A DNA stretch of 64,000 nucleotides, from positions 74,890 through 138,889 of the forward strand of contig CACRXP010001130.1 of assembly GCA_902702965.1 (NCBI GenBank), read 5' to 3'. This DNA comes from Spirometra erinaceieuropaei (Eukaryota; Platyhelminthes; Cestoda; Diphyllobothriidea; Diphyllobothriidae). Under the pieces are notes generated by a model. It had not been told where the DNA came from. It searched no databases and saw only the letters and a program-made list of their open reading frames with translations. Below, in pieces: positions 51,785 to 64,000 of the stretch; within the stretch, counting starts at the first letter, position 1, and each line of letters starts with the position of its first letter. Both the position numbers and the translations under genes were made by a program.

Positions 51785-54690
51785 TGCCCATAGTCTTTAG
51801 ACTTGTATATCACAAGCTGAATGCGAGTTTGCGAATGTCCCAAAGAACTTACCGGGGACGCCTTCATCAGAATCCACAAGTGCGCCATTGATAGACCTCG
51901 GGAATTAACCAAGGATATCCTCAGATGTGGAATAACTGATGTTGTCATGATCTTGCAAGAACGTCTGAATGATGTAAGAAAAGCTAATGAAGCCATTGAG
52001 GTCCTGAAATTTTTCCGAGTAAAAGGTATCGATAAAGCAATCTCTCAAGGCATTTAAAAATAGCTTTGGACAGCAAACTTCGGAGGAATCTCATACTCGA
52101 GTGAACGGTAAGGAGAGTCCCCGGCCATAGAGGTATTTTTTTAAACCAGACTATTTTGTGCAAGGGAGGATGAAATGGAAGGCGGTGAAGGCGAGGCTGG
52201 AAACCTTGAAAGAACAAGGAGAGCAGGGGCGGCTTATGACGAACGGAGTGATTGTTCGATGACGTAAACCCCTTTTCTGGAGGACGCCCGTAATACTGAC
52301 GGAAGCTACACGACCAGGCAACTAAACCAACGCCAAAATCTACATTGCATTAACGGAGACGTAGCTCAGTCCATGTATCAGATACTCCAAAATACGGCTT
52401 AGACAAGATCGAAGCAAAAGGAGAGGTGATGGAGTTGACTCATCTATCAGCAGTGCAGTCGAATATAACATTTTTTGAAGGATGTGCAAATAAGCATGAT
52501 CTGGAGGTGCTGCAGTATCGCCTTTTGGTTCTTAAAGATGAAAGTATTACTGTCACCGTTGTATGCAGGCTTCCCAATAAAACTACCGATGAAGATCAAG
52601 CGTTAATCACTCGACTCCGCGGGAACAGCCGAAATTAAAATATTATTATAGGAGTTTGCAAAGTTCAGCGGATTAAATGTAAGCTTATTATAATCAGGGG
52701 CTACAGAAAAGGGTTCGGCAAAGTGCTATTAGACATGGCACCTGACGAGCTCCTGTTTCAAAGTGAAGACAGTGACTTGGGTGCGTAAAGGCCAGATATC
52801 TAGTTGCTTGAATCGACTATTTACTATGAGCAAAGAAAGTGCTGATGAAATAATCGTAGGCCCACTCCTAGGTTCTTGTAATCACATAACACTGATGTGG
52901 GAATCAGCGATCGTAGCTGTCCCTAAACAAAGCTCAAAGCTCGGGGTAACTTCGAGGTAATGAAATCGGACATTGGATACACTTTGTGAACAGAAGTATG
53001 ACGTGGAGATGTCAACGAATGTTAGAGAACCTCAGGATTAATTATGAAAAACTTGATGGAACAAGATAACCTTCTCAAGAAACATCCGGCAGGAAACAAA
53101 CCGGAAGGACGGACAACAGCGGCGAGTTGGAAGACCCGAAAAAGTGCAAAATGTTGAAAATCTTCTTACGAATGTGGAGCCCAGAAAAAAACTTTAGAAA
53201 TAAGAACAACAACATAACCTCCCCGTGAAGTACGTGCTTCATAGGATCTGAAGATCCTGGAGAGGCACCGCAAAACGTAAAGCATTCTATACATGCATCA
53301 AGAGCAATAAAAGAAACCATGGTCATCTCGCAACATAAAGGGACAAAGATGAACGGTTTGTGAACAATGGCTTCAAAAGCCGTGTCTTTTCCAGAACTTT
53401 TCCAAAATGTATTTACCACGAAGCCACCCCCCAGTCCTTCTCTCTACCACAGCTAGTCAATAACCCACTTATAAACACAGTACTATCTGCATCGCAGCTG
53501 GTTTTAGCAGAGTTAAACAAGTTGGATCCGGCCAAACCACCTGAAACAGATGAGGTCGCAGATGTACTCCTACGTTAACTAGCTGAAGAGTTAACAGAAC
53601 CACTCTGTATAATCTTCCAAAAATCATTCGAAGCTGCTAAAGTTTATGATAAAGGGAGGTTGGCAAATGGCGTACCAATTCATAAAGCAGGATCACGGCT
53701 GTACCACACTAACTACCGACCAGTCAGTATGACGTGCATTTGCTGTAAACTACTGGCGAGGATAGTTAAAAAAGCAATTGTATCCCTCGATATCTTCCGC
53801 TGTCACATCAGCCCAGTTGAATATGGTTTCTGCGAAACGAGATCCTGCCTTACAAACCTACCTACGTCGCTCGAACATTGGTCAAAGACCATGGAGGAAG
53901 GACATCCAGTAGATGTCATTTACTTTGACTTCAAAAAGGCGTTTGATTGTGTTACAGCTAAGCGCCTCATTTAAATGTTGTTGAACATAGAGGTAAGAGG
54001 AAACTTCCTGAATCGAATTCAAGACTTTTTAAACGGTCGTCAACAAAATGTTACTTTGGGTGGCTCCTGTCCAGAATCGGCGCCTGTCAAAAGTGGAGTT
54101 TCACAAGGGTCAGTTCCTAGGTCGCGCCTCTTCATTATCTACGTAAATGACCTAGTACGGGAAGCAAAGTCAGATATGATACTCTTTGCAGATGACCTTA
54201 AACTGTGAAGGGTGATAAAAGATGAAAAAGCTTAGACAGCACAAGAGGGCGTAGAGAATTTGTATGCATGGGACGAAAACTGGTTCATGGAATTCAACGT
54301 CAAAATGTGTGACAATGCATATAACATCATTCAGGCGAAGAATAAATGCAACCTCAACATAATACCTCCTGGACAGTCAACTATTTTAACTATAAATATG
54401 CAAAATGGCCTTGTTGTATTTATTAAAGACAACTTAAGCGTTACTACGCAGTGTTTTAAGTCTCAACGCGAGTTATATAGATCGTGAGCCTGATACGAAG
54501 AACGTTTATTGGCTGCATACAAATGCTTTTACGAGATATATGGGGTATTTGTGCGGCCGCACCTGGAATATGCGGTACAGACTGAGCGGTCGTTGCTTCA
54601 AAAGGATATAGGTATACTTGAAGGCGCACAGCGACATTGAAGTTCATCGCGCTCAGTACGATTTCGAATACATTAGTGGAATCCTATTTT
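51785..54690 (+). mobile_element. Decayed two-ORF LINE (element F)
   Basis: Plus strand: an ORF1-like end with RPRELTKDILRCGITDVVMI and KWKAVKARLETLKEQGEQ (51,821-52,260). Endonuclease pieces IYIALTET and SSAVEYNIF, then VTVVCRLPNKTTDEDQALIT and NIIIGVCK (52,330-52,670); the usual GDFN is altered. Linker (53,360-53,578, LNKLDPAKPPETDEVADVLL). RT NYRPVSMTCICCKLLARIVK, VIYFDFKKAFDCV, VKSGVSQGSVPRSRLFIIYV and MILFADDLKL (53,660-54,208). C-terminal VRPHLEYAVQ near 54,560. Many stops. Confidence 0.85.
53660..54208 (+). pseudogene. Element F RT core
   Basis: Two frames separated by a stop at 53,972. Palm motif YFDFKKAFDCV, the SGVSQGSV block and an intact ILFADDLKL catalytic box are present. The RT is most like elements C and D in layout but clearly divergent. 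The stop after KAKRLI and another after LKL prevent a full protein. Confidence 0.87.
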
Positions 54691-57600
54691 TTGATTCGAT
54701 TTCTTAATCTCCTGCACAGTTTTCCAGTGTAAATCTGGCAAAATTCCCTATTTTTGGTAATAATACATCAAAGCTTCCTGTCGTGTTTTGTCGATTTATC
54801 ATAAAGCGGAAATACAGTGTCATAATTTTTTCCCCAAAATAACGAAGTATAAAGTGACTTGGAAAATTTTCAAGTTGTCCGGGGATGGAAACTGGAATCT
54901 GTGAAGTGAGTAAATAAAATATCCCAAGCATATAATGGGTCGAGGGTACGATGAAAATTAAAACTGACGTCTGCAAACAGCTCTTCCGAAAATACTGACC
55001 CAAAGCATTTGTCTCATTTCTACGGAATATGTGTAAAAGTGGTCTTAGAAGAGTGATTATACTGAAAAAAAGGTATGCTTCACAAAATCCTCATCATATC
55101 ACAAATGACAAGCAGACAAAAAATACAGCGTGGAAAATGTCAGAGACAATTTTCAGGATGGCATCCAAACATTCAGCGCGTTGCTGGCTTGACAGAAGTG
55201 TCTTCTAAGAGGTGTATAGTCATTGCGATAGGAATAAAAATCATAAGCCAGACAGCTGCCAGTTCCTCTCTCCACATATGTCTTGTTAAGGTCTCCAAAC
55301 GTACCAACCAATTTCACCTCGCCGTCAGTTGGCAGAAATTCAAGTTTCTGACAGGAAACTTCGATTTTGGCTTCAAAACACGTCGACGGAAAAGCTAATT
55401 CATCCGAGCGGTGATGTCAACCAAAGTATTGCTTTAGCAACATATTTTTACTGATGCACCGATTGAAGGCTGATACCAAGTCTTAAGAGTGATTGTTCCT
55501 CGTTCGTTGCCCATTCCGTCACACTGCCAAGGGAAACAACAGGAGATTTCACCCGCTGGACTTTAAATATTGCCCCTAAGCATGGTCACTATAGGTAATT
55601 CGTAACTGAGAAGCCGTAGAATAACCGCTGAGTGGGTCCTAACTGCAAACGCTTCGACAGGAACGTTAACTCAGCTCTTAGAGTTCAGGTTGAGATGCTC
55701 GATTTTGCAAAAAAATCTTCAAAACGTGGCTACGGATAATGTCTAGGAAAAAGCCCGAAGACATTTTTAAGGTCTTAGCATGGAGACAAGTTTGGAGGAC
55801 AAATATCTACATAAGTTATCCAAGCCCATGCAGGTTAGCTTATTGATTTCTTGTGGAAGTTATTGCAACTTACAATGATACAGGCAAAAATGACGTTAGG
55901 AGGTGCATATATCACGAGTTCTCATTGTGGCTCATGAGACATTTTGGAAGTGGTATAGTTTCTCTCCCCACAATAGGTATCGGTGCTTGAACGTCCGCCT
56001 TAAATAAGGAACACGGACAGATTTTGCGACCTAGTACATTCAGAACGCCTTATTCTTTTCGACACACCTTATCATTTGCAATCTTTTTTCCAACGTTATC
56101 CTCCGTTGTACCATCCCCATTATATAATTCTTTGCCAGTGTTACACATTCATATTATTTGGGCCTTATGTTCTTAATCTTTACGGGTAGTTCAGTCGTCA
56201 GTGTTATGTGTAAACATTTTTCGCCGCAACTGTTTGCCTCTTGCAAAAACGCTGTCTTGGTTACATACTTACAAATTATTACTGAAAATTTCTTCACAGC
56301 CTCGAACCTCATGCGTACGGCTTCTGGTAGAAAAACAATACATTTAGTTTTCCGTTAAACCATGGCTGACTGACCGAAGAACCCCCCACTCTTGTTTCCC
56401 TTCTACACATATGCTTCTGTAAATGCTTGCTCGTCATGTAGGTGCTACGATTTCAGTCTTTCGAACGGTATAAGCCATGACGACATTGAACTACCCTGTC
56501 TTGTCAGTTTTATCTCACTAAATTAATTTCACGCGTATGGTTTTCTCGCTGCGCCTCTCATTCCTTGGTCCGGCAGGTGCGCCTTTATTTTGCGACTTGT
56601 CTACATTCTTTAAGGTATTAATTGCCCTATAGTTCATGCTTGTAAAAAAATTCAAGCCTTATTCACACGCAAAATTCATATTCTTCTTTCTCGAGGTCCA
56701 TTTAGTCAAAACATCATGACCCGCCTGACATGCTTTCGTGTATACACGAAATATATTTTTTGACTCGATTAACCTCCACACCCTTGTAACATTGTACCGC
56801 CCTCTGTCTAGTCCTGCGCTCACAGCTCAGACTTATAAGTTTGCGTTCGGCTAATGTGCTGATAGACTGACTGGGTAAGCCTGCGCAAGTAACTCGGGTG
56901 TTACTTTACTGCCGCATCCCCGCAACTGACGCCGGTAACACGAAGGGTGTACTGGGGGGATCGTGCCCGCAGCTACAACCGATAGAAGTGAACCAATCAT
57001 AAAACTAGCTGCCTACTAGTCGTAGGCACCAGCCCTGGTTGTTATCATGGTTAGTAGGTCCCATAAGTCATACACGACAGTCCATTCGGACCATTGAGAC
57101 GCGACTGCACAAGCACCTTGTCTCTCTCCTAAATGGGCTTCCGCCTTGAGCTGTGTCGTTTGGCATCTTTTACCTCAACGTTGAGACAAATTCCACGCGT
57201 CAAAAAGAAGTACAGTGTGGCAGGCCTTTGTTTCAGGCCGAATAATTAGCTTGCACTTCGGCCTAAAGCGTATACTTCTAATTGCTGGAATTCCATCTAC
57301 TGGCGGCTTATAGAGATTTCAGAATTCCCGTTCTTTCATGATGATGCCCCCGATGCATAAGCAACAAAGTATAATTCCGTACCTCGGTAAAAGGTGCTCG
57401 CTGGCTTCTGCATATGGATTTATGTGCAATGATAGTACTCAATGGCGTGCCAGCAAAATATTCCGGTTCTTTCAGCTTTTTAGTCTCAGCAGTTAATGCG
57501 CTAGCCTCGAGAAAGTCTTCCTGAATGAAGCCTTATAGACTCCGTCGGAAAGTTGGTATCAATATTTGGGTGATAAATCCACAAACTTCAAGGGGTAACC

Positions 57601-58699
57601 GCGTAAAATTCATAAGCTGCCAACGGTCGGCAGGTAGTAAACACATGTTGCAGGATTTACCATACTGGCAGCACGTGTACTAGTTTAAAGACCAAACATG
57701 TGTTTGGTTAGTATTCTGCCACAGCATGACACAGCTACGTGGGGTTCGACTGAAATGTGAAAACCGGAGTATCTATCAGAAATCACTTGGGGGACGCCGA
57801 TTTCCTCGCAGCTGAATCTCATTCTGTCGGCATCGGAGGAGCTATTGACTCACAGTTCCTGGACTTCCATAAACCGTCTCTAATTCCGCTCAAACGATCC
57901 AGTTTTTTCGTGTAAAAATCGTACGTAAGACGCACTGCTCCATTCTCAACGAACTTGCTCCTTATCGCATTCAGAAGCCAAGCCCCTCCATTAACTAGCT
58001 CTACTTCTTACTTAGATAATCAGTCCATCATCCCCCTCCTGTTTGAGCGCACACATCAACCACATTTTCATAATGCCTCTAGGTTGCACATTTCTAGGAG
58101 GATTAGTTCTCCGATCAGGCTGTGGAATAAAATGTTAGCAATTGCCGTCGTTACCTCGTCATCCACACACGCTCCGTTATAAAGTGCGGCGTAATTGAGA
58201 GCGAACCCTCACATTGGGTTAATAAAACAGAAATGATACCCAGCTACAAAAAGGCCTAATATTGATTTGTATAATCTTACTTTCCATCTGGGTCAGTCGC
58301 TACCACGGCACGACTTTTTTGTGTAAAACTATCCTCATTAATCTCGAATTTTTTTTTATTCCAAACACGTCCGATCATGCTCACAATCTCAAACCACCTG
58401 TTTTCAGGATTCCTATATACCAATTCTTTTTGGAGTACCAACACCGAGTAAATAGTTGCCTCGTTCTGGATGTGCTTAAAATTACTCGACGCAGCACTGT
58501 AGTTTTGCGCGTGTCTGCGCCAGTGTAGGTACTCTGACTAAGTCGGATTGGTTACCGACATTTAGCAAATGAATAAAAGCAATTTTCCAGTCTGTGACCG
58601 CAAAAGCTATGCTCTGTTTGGCGCCGATCTTTAGTCTCTTCCTTTTTAAGCAGTGCTATTTTAAATTGTAGACCGAATTTGAGCTAGCTGGCAAGCATC
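54691..58699. other. Long stretch without recognised genes, upstream of WIP-like gene
   Basis: About 4 kb. Frames of 60-110 codons have no motifs. One (57,955-58,182) reads ASRLHISRRISSPIRLWNKM, which resembles the extreme C terminus of a LINE RT (xSFSIRVWNKLP); this is weak. The last part should hold the promoter and 5' UTR of the gene starting at 58,700, but no TATA-like element stands out. Confidence 0.45.
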
Positions 58700-58880
58700 A
58701 TGTCGGCCCCCCCACCACCACCACCGCCACCGCCTCCTGGTCCCCCTCCAGCCCCAATGCCCCCTCCAGTTTCTGGTGGAGGGGGAGGTGGGCCTGCCTT
58801 CCTCGCAGACATCCGCAAGGGTGTTGGTCTCAAGAAGGTCCCTGAATCGATGAAAAACGATCGCAGTGCTCCCGTAAAAG
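58700..58880 (+). CDS. WIP/verprolin-like, exon 1 with WH2 domain
   Basis: ATG in the context CATCATGTCG. Ten consecutive prolines follow MSA, then PPGPPPAPMPPP and a six-glycine run. WH2 lies at residues 33-58 with the LKK core and the downstream NDRSAP box typical of the WIP family. Donor AAAAG|GTGAAT at 58,880/58,881. Confidence 0.85.
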
Positions 58881-61800
58881 GTGAATTTATGAAACTAGTG
58901 TACGCCTATATGGTCAACAAAGACCGTTTAACGCCGACGTCTGTCGTCTTAATTGAGTGCTCTGTCATTAACCTAAAACATATCTCTGACTAGTGATCTT
59001 CAAATCAGTGTAGGTTGTTACATTATTGAGGGCAAGTTTACGAATATCGAGAAATGAGGTTTTTGATGGACACTGAAGTCATTAGAATTTCAAGGTTGTA
59101 TTGGCGCTAGTTAAATCTCAGATATCAAACTACGCCTATAACAAAACGAGACTTTTCACTCGTATCTTCTAGGTAGGCAATAAGTAGGAAACAACACTAC
59201 AAGACTATAAAGAATTTTAGTTTTTACCAGATCCATTCATGTCCAAAGTAATTATTGTCGACAACATTACCGCGATTGTGAATCAATTCAAGGAGGTGCA
59301 ATCTTTTCTCGACTGCCTTGTGGCCAAAGTTCGCGGTTTATGCGTGGTTTGACTCAACAAAAGCCATTATTGCCCGCAGCCGATTCACAGAAATGGGAGT
59401 GTGCCATCTACCTCATGCTTCGAAGATCGAAGCAGTTGACTTTCTTTTCTCTCAATTGTTTTTTGCTAACACGAAGACAATGTTGGGGAGAAGATTCCGC
59501 TTTTCTTTTGTTATATTTGGGAGGAGCTATACAACAAGGCGCTGCAAGCAACGTGCGAAAACCATACTCAGCCATCTGTTGAGGTCATTTTCGACGAAAG
59601 GAGAGGTCCGGCCAACAGCAGTAGTTGTGAATCTTAACCTATACCAGATGTTACTTCTCAGAAGCCCGAAGTACTTGTAAACAGTGCCTTCAACGCATAC
59701 GACGACTGAAACTGTCGAGTGACAGGCCAAATATGGAACTTGGCAACCTTTCAGGATTTGTTTGCTGTTAGTATTACATGGAGACACACGCCAGAGATGA
59801 TTCGATTACAAATTTTGTCAGCCGGGGTAAACTCGTCCGTGGTATCCATCTTTAACCCCTCGGTATATGCCGCATATATAACCAGTTCAAAAATCGTCCA
59901 ATATAGCCATGCTAGATTTTGAGACATTGCGGGACGCTATAAAGTCAACTTGGTAAACAGCACTGAGGGTGCAAGCATTTGCGGCAGCGTATTAGTCTTT
60001 GCTTAGCCTAGCTAATGACTCTTGGCCGGTTAACTCAGTCCTAATGAAACCCAGGCCACACACGTAAGCTATAGGTACATGCAAAAGATAGCTGAAACAA
60101 GAGCCTTTCTGACTTGACAGTTTGGGTTTCTATTCTAACGCACAATCTGAAAGACATGGACAACAGGGAAATCGACATTATTTCTAAGAGTTACTTGATA
60201 TACTGTCTCATGCCATTCGAGTCTCTGATTGTTAAACATTCACAAGGACCATCCGTAACAGTCACGGAGACCGCTTCACCGACTCTGTGCGCGGCATGGC
60301 AATGGAATTGTACCAGTGCTTCAGCTCCATGTACCTCCGTGCCCCCCTCTGATTCTGTCCCTGCGGCCTGTTTTGACGCGAAGCCAATAACACTCTTGCT
60401 ATAGGTACTAACAAACTGCCTTTAAGTGATTGCAAACAGAAGGTAAAATGAGCTATATTCGAAACGTGTCCAAACTTTCTGACTGTATCCACCACATTCG
60501 CTCCGCCACCCACTAGTTTTTCTCCCGGACCGGACTGCAAGTCTTCCGGTAGTCATAGAAAACACTGCTTTCGGGGCATTTAAAGGTTCAGGCGCCACAC
60601 AACCCCACTACTCATTTTAGCGAAAATTGCATTATACGGCTTGGTTGTTAGAGGACATTAGCACTTACATATGACAGTTCAGCCATCGCATCCCATGATG
60701 TCCATCGTGTGCTCCACAACAAGGCATGGTGAATTGCGCATGATTTAGTTTATAGTGTTGGTAGACTTTCATCGCACCTACCGCACTCCCCTCCCCCACC
60801 TGGACCAAGACAGAGTCAAGAAGACTGGAGGCGGGCGAGGGCGCAGGGGGATGGCACGGTCGAGCCCGCACTTTGGCGCTTCACTCCACACCCCCTGGTC
60901 CACTCAGCAAATGACCAGGATTTTAACTAACAGAAAAAGGGGCTAGCGCGGTCGAAGCCGCCCCTAGGTGTGCCGTCACACCTGGCTCGGATGCCACGGA
61001 GTGGGCGTACCATAAAGGTCATATTAAGAGGGAGCTATTTCAGTCTGACTCTCAGATCACCAGTCGGCCGCTCCAAACAAACGCACAACACCGGGCCTAC
61101 TGTGAGGTTCAAGTTATTCCGTCATTTGGAAACCTTCCAAGCCACGACTTTGAGTGCACCGAGCACTTACATATAACGATAACTTGTCTGCACAAAACAC
61201 ATCCCTTGGGTCGTATCCGTTCAAATCAGCAGCAGCATTGTCTCCTCCCTACGAACACTTCCAAACAGAACTGAACAGTACCATCTTCTGACTAAATGAA
61301 AAAGGACTTAAATGACTGTCTTCATGAGCCAGTAATTAAGTAGAAAGTAAGGTTCAAGTCCTGAGTAACAATGCGATTTACTGTGGACCGGGCTCGCCAG
61401 ATCTGCATCATACAGGACGTCGCAGAGGCGGGACCACAGCCGTGTCACACAAGTACATGTTGACAAAATTGTCTCCCGCCGTGCGGCTGATGTCAGCATA
61501 CCTCCGTCGGTCTCGTCGATCGCCGGGTCGTCCTTGCTGATGTTAGCAGCCGACGCACTGACTTCCTCGCATGTCCACCAAAACTGTCTGACTGAACTTT
61601 AGACACTAACTCCCTACGACAGAGTTGAAACACGGGTTCTGTCACGATAGTTCACTGCCTATAATTTTCTATCCTCTACAGAACTGTTTGTCCCTCCTAG
61701 TGTGAATTCTGCCTGGCTGCTTCGAGTTGTGCCACCACCATGAGAGGGAAGTTTATGAGTCTGAACTCCAGGCCCGCCGACCGCTAACGACAATGATCAA

Positions 61801-62491
61801 ACTACAGTTGGTGTCTATGCTATTTCCTGCCTCCAAATGCGTTCTTTTTTCTGGCGCCCACTTGTCCAGCTTTTTTAGCTGCAGTCATAAACTCGTTTTC
61901 GATTTTTCTTGCGGAAGACTGACTCGATTAGCTCTGCGTAGATAAAATCATACCCATGACAACCCCATTGCATCGCCAGTTTGTGTTTGCATGTTCTCCA
62001 TCCCATCTACTCTCTAGTCACAATGACAATTAAAACGTTCAGGACAACGGGGGGGGGGGGGACACTGTGATGTGTGGTTGGTTCGCACCTCTTAGTAGAG
62101 ATGCAACATTTCGAGATCAAAGGAGTTTTCAGATCCACGGCTAAGGCCAGAGTCACCGTGAATTCTGGGCACGTCCACCTCCTTCCCGCAGCTTTTGGCC
62201 CTACCGTCTTCGCTTTGATTTGGCAAAGGAACCTCATCAGAGCATTATTGCAATCTTTCCGCCCTAGCCTGTCGCCCAGTTTTGTCTAAGACAAAAATGC
62301 AGTGCTGGTTTCTTACTTTTTTTGTCTATCTATTTTCAGCCGATTCGCCTAGAGGAAGTGTCAGCGGAGGGGGTGGCACAAGCAGGGGTCCCCCTGTCGG
62401 CGGCGGCGGCGGCGGCGGCGGCATGCCCTCACAAGCGGACATTAAGTCAAAGCTTAATGCAATGTTTGGTGGTGCTGCCGTTCCCCAAGCT
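58700..62491 (+). CDS. WIP/verprolin-like actin regulator, first two coding exons (partial)
   Basis: Gene-level entry: exons 58,700-58,880 and 62,340-62,491, joined in phase 1 to make an Ala codon. The protein starts MSAPPP with a poly-Pro run and a Gly run. A WH2 actin-binding motif follows: FLADIRKGVGLKKV, then NDRSAPV. WIP proteins have LLSDISKGKKLKK..TNDRSAP at the same place. Exon 2 adds GGGTSRGPPV, a poly-Gly stretch and DIKSKLNAMFGGAAVP. WIP/verprolins bind G-actin and chaperone N-WASP. The C-terminal WASP-binding region is not in view. Further exons lie beyond 62,491, probably off window. Confidence 0.82.
58881..62339 (+). other. Intron 1 of WIP-like gene
   Basis: 3.46 kb. Contains a family R repeat (60,660-61,190) and short frames without motifs, including 59,318-59,680 (+). 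A poly-G run lies at 62,050-62,061. The acceptor is CTATTTTCAG. Confidence 0.6.
60660..61190 (-). repeat. Interspersed repeat, family R, longest copy
   Basis: Landmarks: GATGTCCATCGTGTGCTCCA, CTCCCCTCCCCCACCTGGAC, CAAGACAGAGTCAAGAAG, CGTACCATAAAGGTCATATT, AAGTTATTCCGTCATTTGGA, ACGACTTTGAGTGCACCGAG. The order equals that at 11,505-11,890. It is continuous across the point where the right-arm copy breaks off. Confidence 0.75.
62340..62491 (+). CDS. WIP/verprolin-like, exon 2
   Basis: 152 nt with acceptor TTTTCAG and donor GCT|GTACGT. Reads DSPRGSVSGGGGTSRGPPV, eight Gly codons (a GGC repeat), then MPSQADIKSKLNAMFGGAAV. The second motif is a short amphipathic segment like the second actin-binding or linker part in WIP relatives; its role is uncertain. 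The GGC run is a candidate length polymorphism. Confidence 0.78.
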
Positions 62492-63869
62492 GTACGTTGC
62501 GTATTTTTGACCTTGCCTGCTTCCCTGGGGTCCTTTGGGTGGGTTTTATTACTCCACTCATCAAAAGTCGTCTGCTTGTAAGCCAAGACCCTGAGACAGT
62601 CTATTCTGGTCTATTCTTTCTCATCATCAGCCACTCGCCATCAAGTCTCTAGGTGCAGGAGCTATGCGATACTAGCGGAAGGTTCACTAAACCACACTGT
62701 CGATTACTTACGTCACCCTCGTAAATGCAAACAGCCCAACGATTGCACTTACGTGTTTGGCTTTCTTGCATGACTGAATACATCTGATTTGGTTTTTACT
62801 GGAGTGGAGATAAGAGTCCTGAGAAGACCGAACAAGTGTACTCCTGCGATCCGACCCCACTGCACGTTATGCTTGCGTCAGTTTATCGGTTTCCAGCTAG
62901 TTATCCCTAAATTATTTTAACTCTCTCTGCCCTTATAATAGTCTAATTTGATTGTTCCTTTTTTTCATCTGATACTCAGTAAGAGAGCACGCATTGGGCA
63001 TTGTTATTTGAACTTTTCGCCTCATCCTCCTCCTGCTCCTCCTTTCTTTGTGCTTACATTGTCTTAGTTCAGACATCTCTTGTTGGTTATTCATTTCCAT
63101 AAGCGGGTAATTACCATCGACGCGGTCTCCTACAGAATCTCCGATAAAGAAAAAAGGGGTTGTGGCGCCGAAGCTGCTTTCCGTGCCTTTTGGATCCATA
63201 TAGCATCTGTGACATGCCACCTTACGTAGTTCCAAATGCACAAACCACATGTGCCGAGGCTGAGCAAACCATGAGAAGGCTTCCTGGTAATGGATGTCGG
63301 CCGCACGTTGCATCTCCGTTGAGTCGATTTCTAATGCCCGTTTTGTGCCGTCCTACTATCACAGTATGCAAGACTCCCTATGAAACATTTCCTGTCGCCA
63401 CATCTTCCGTCTTTCAGAGTCATTTCTGCGCGCATCCATAAATTTGATCCAGAGCAGTCGTTTACCTGCTCAAAATACCCGATAGGCCCGGCATCGCGCG
63501 CTGATCGGGGCATATCACTGTCTGCGGATGATGCTCAGTTGCGCGTTGTAGTGACCTTGCTTCCTGCCTCTGGCATCCTTCGTGCCTCGTTGATTAGAAT
63601 AAGCCAAGGCGACGGGAGGTAGCGTGGGACACACAGCGGCAGATAGGAGACCGAGAGAGAACCCTGTGGGCAACATCGATTCAGCTGATGACGTTACCCT
63701 ACCGTGTCCGTTTGACGGCATCTTCGTGCAAAATGCTTAAACTTGCGCACATTTTGGGGCTGATAAGTATTAGCTAGGAGCACAGCTCGAAGACATTTCC
63801 GTATTCCCAGCACTGATGGCTTAAACATCTGATTTGCAACCTCTTTTTTTGCGACACTGCACTCTCTGG
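62492..63869. other. Downstream of exon 2, nothing recognised
   Basis: Likely intron 2. A minus-strand frame of 126 codons (63,313-62,933) has a basic patch (KHKERRSRRRMRRK) but no domain. Other frames lack motifs. Confidence 0.4.
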
Positions 63870-64000
63870 GTCATCATAGTTTGATTATCGATTTCGACGA
63901 TGTCCACCGTGTGCTCCGCAGCAGGGTGAAAGCAGGGACGCTGACTTGCGCATGATTTCCTTTATATTCATAATAGACTTGCGCAGTATCCGACGCAATC
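63870..64000 (-). repeat. Interspersed repeat, family R, edge copy
   Basis: CGATGTCCACCGTGTGCTCC, GCAGCAGGGTG and TTGCGCATGATTTCCTTTAT match the R copy at 60.7 kb. Cut by the window end. Confidence 0.65.

Noticed and set aside
59318..59680. 120-codon frame inside the WIP-like intron
   Set aside because: No motif or splice support.
62326..62586. Minus-strand Pro-rich frame opposite the WIP-like exon 2
   Set aside because: It is the antisense of the poly-Gly stretch. The plus strand has correct splice sites and phase.
62933..63313. Minus-strand 126-codon frame with an Arg/Lys patch
   Set aside because: No recognisable family. The window ends too soon to test it as an exon.

Overview
The window is eukaryotic, intron-containing and very rich in transposable elements. 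The mixture (CR1/Jockey-type and RTE-like LINEs, Penelope-like reverse transcriptases, a Gypsy LTR retrotransposon, a Merlin/IS1595-type transposase, Tc1/mariner remnants and tRNA-derived SINEs), with AT-leaning introns, points to a flatworm, most likely a large-genome tapeworm of the Spirometra/Diphyllobothrium/Schistocephalus type. This is inferred from element families and protein style; no species-diagnostic gene was identified. There is nothing bacterial: no operons, rRNA or CRISPR.

The organising feature is a large, diverged, interrupted inverted duplication. The left arm (about 1-14,230) and right arm (about 32,190-39,600) carry the same sequence in opposite orientation, head to head. 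Each arm holds a copy of a PIAS-family SUMO E3 ligase gene (PINIT and SP-RING/MIZ domains). The left copy is on the minus strand: coding exons run from 8,342 down to 1 and leave the window inside the last exon. The right copy is on the plus strand: its first visible exon emerges from an 850-base N run at 34,339 and it ends with a stop at 39,573. Visible splice sites match between copies and all reading-frame phases agree. The spliced model built from both copies is 617 codons plus stop, a normal PIAS size.

Between the arms (14.2-32.2 kb) lies a nest of retroelements: a 12-bp-TIR element with GC-rich ends (15.0-15.9 kb), a Gypsy gag relic (16.2 kb), LINE 3' ends, a decayed minus-strand LINE (17.4-20.6 kb), two 5'-truncated LINEs of one family (20.6-22.4 and 29.8-31.4 kb), and a Gypsy element (22.7-29.5 kb) whose RT is split by a near-complete two-ORF LINE (25.35-29.23 kb). 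That insertion created a Gypsy-LINE chimeric ORF. The Gypsy ends in an imperfect palindrome made of two divergent leader/gag starts facing each other.

Right of the duplication are an uninterrupted Merlin/IS1595-type transposase ORF (40.2-41.2 kb), a minus-strand RTE-like LINE (42.1-44.0 kb), tRNA-derived SINEs, a recurrent unclassified repeat (family R), foldback Tc1/mariner-like elements (46.9-48.8 kb), a degraded second Merlin copy (about 49.7-50.1 kb) and two LINE remnants (51.2-54.7 kb). After a gene-poor 4 kb, the first two coding exons of a WIP/verprolin-like actin regulator (WH2 domain, poly-proline and poly-glycine) lie at 58,700-58,880 and 62,340-62,491; the gene continues beyond the window or into exons not recognised.

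Host content is therefore two PIAS copies (SUMO pathway) and one actin-cytoskeleton gene; nearly everything else is mobile DNA in various states of decay.
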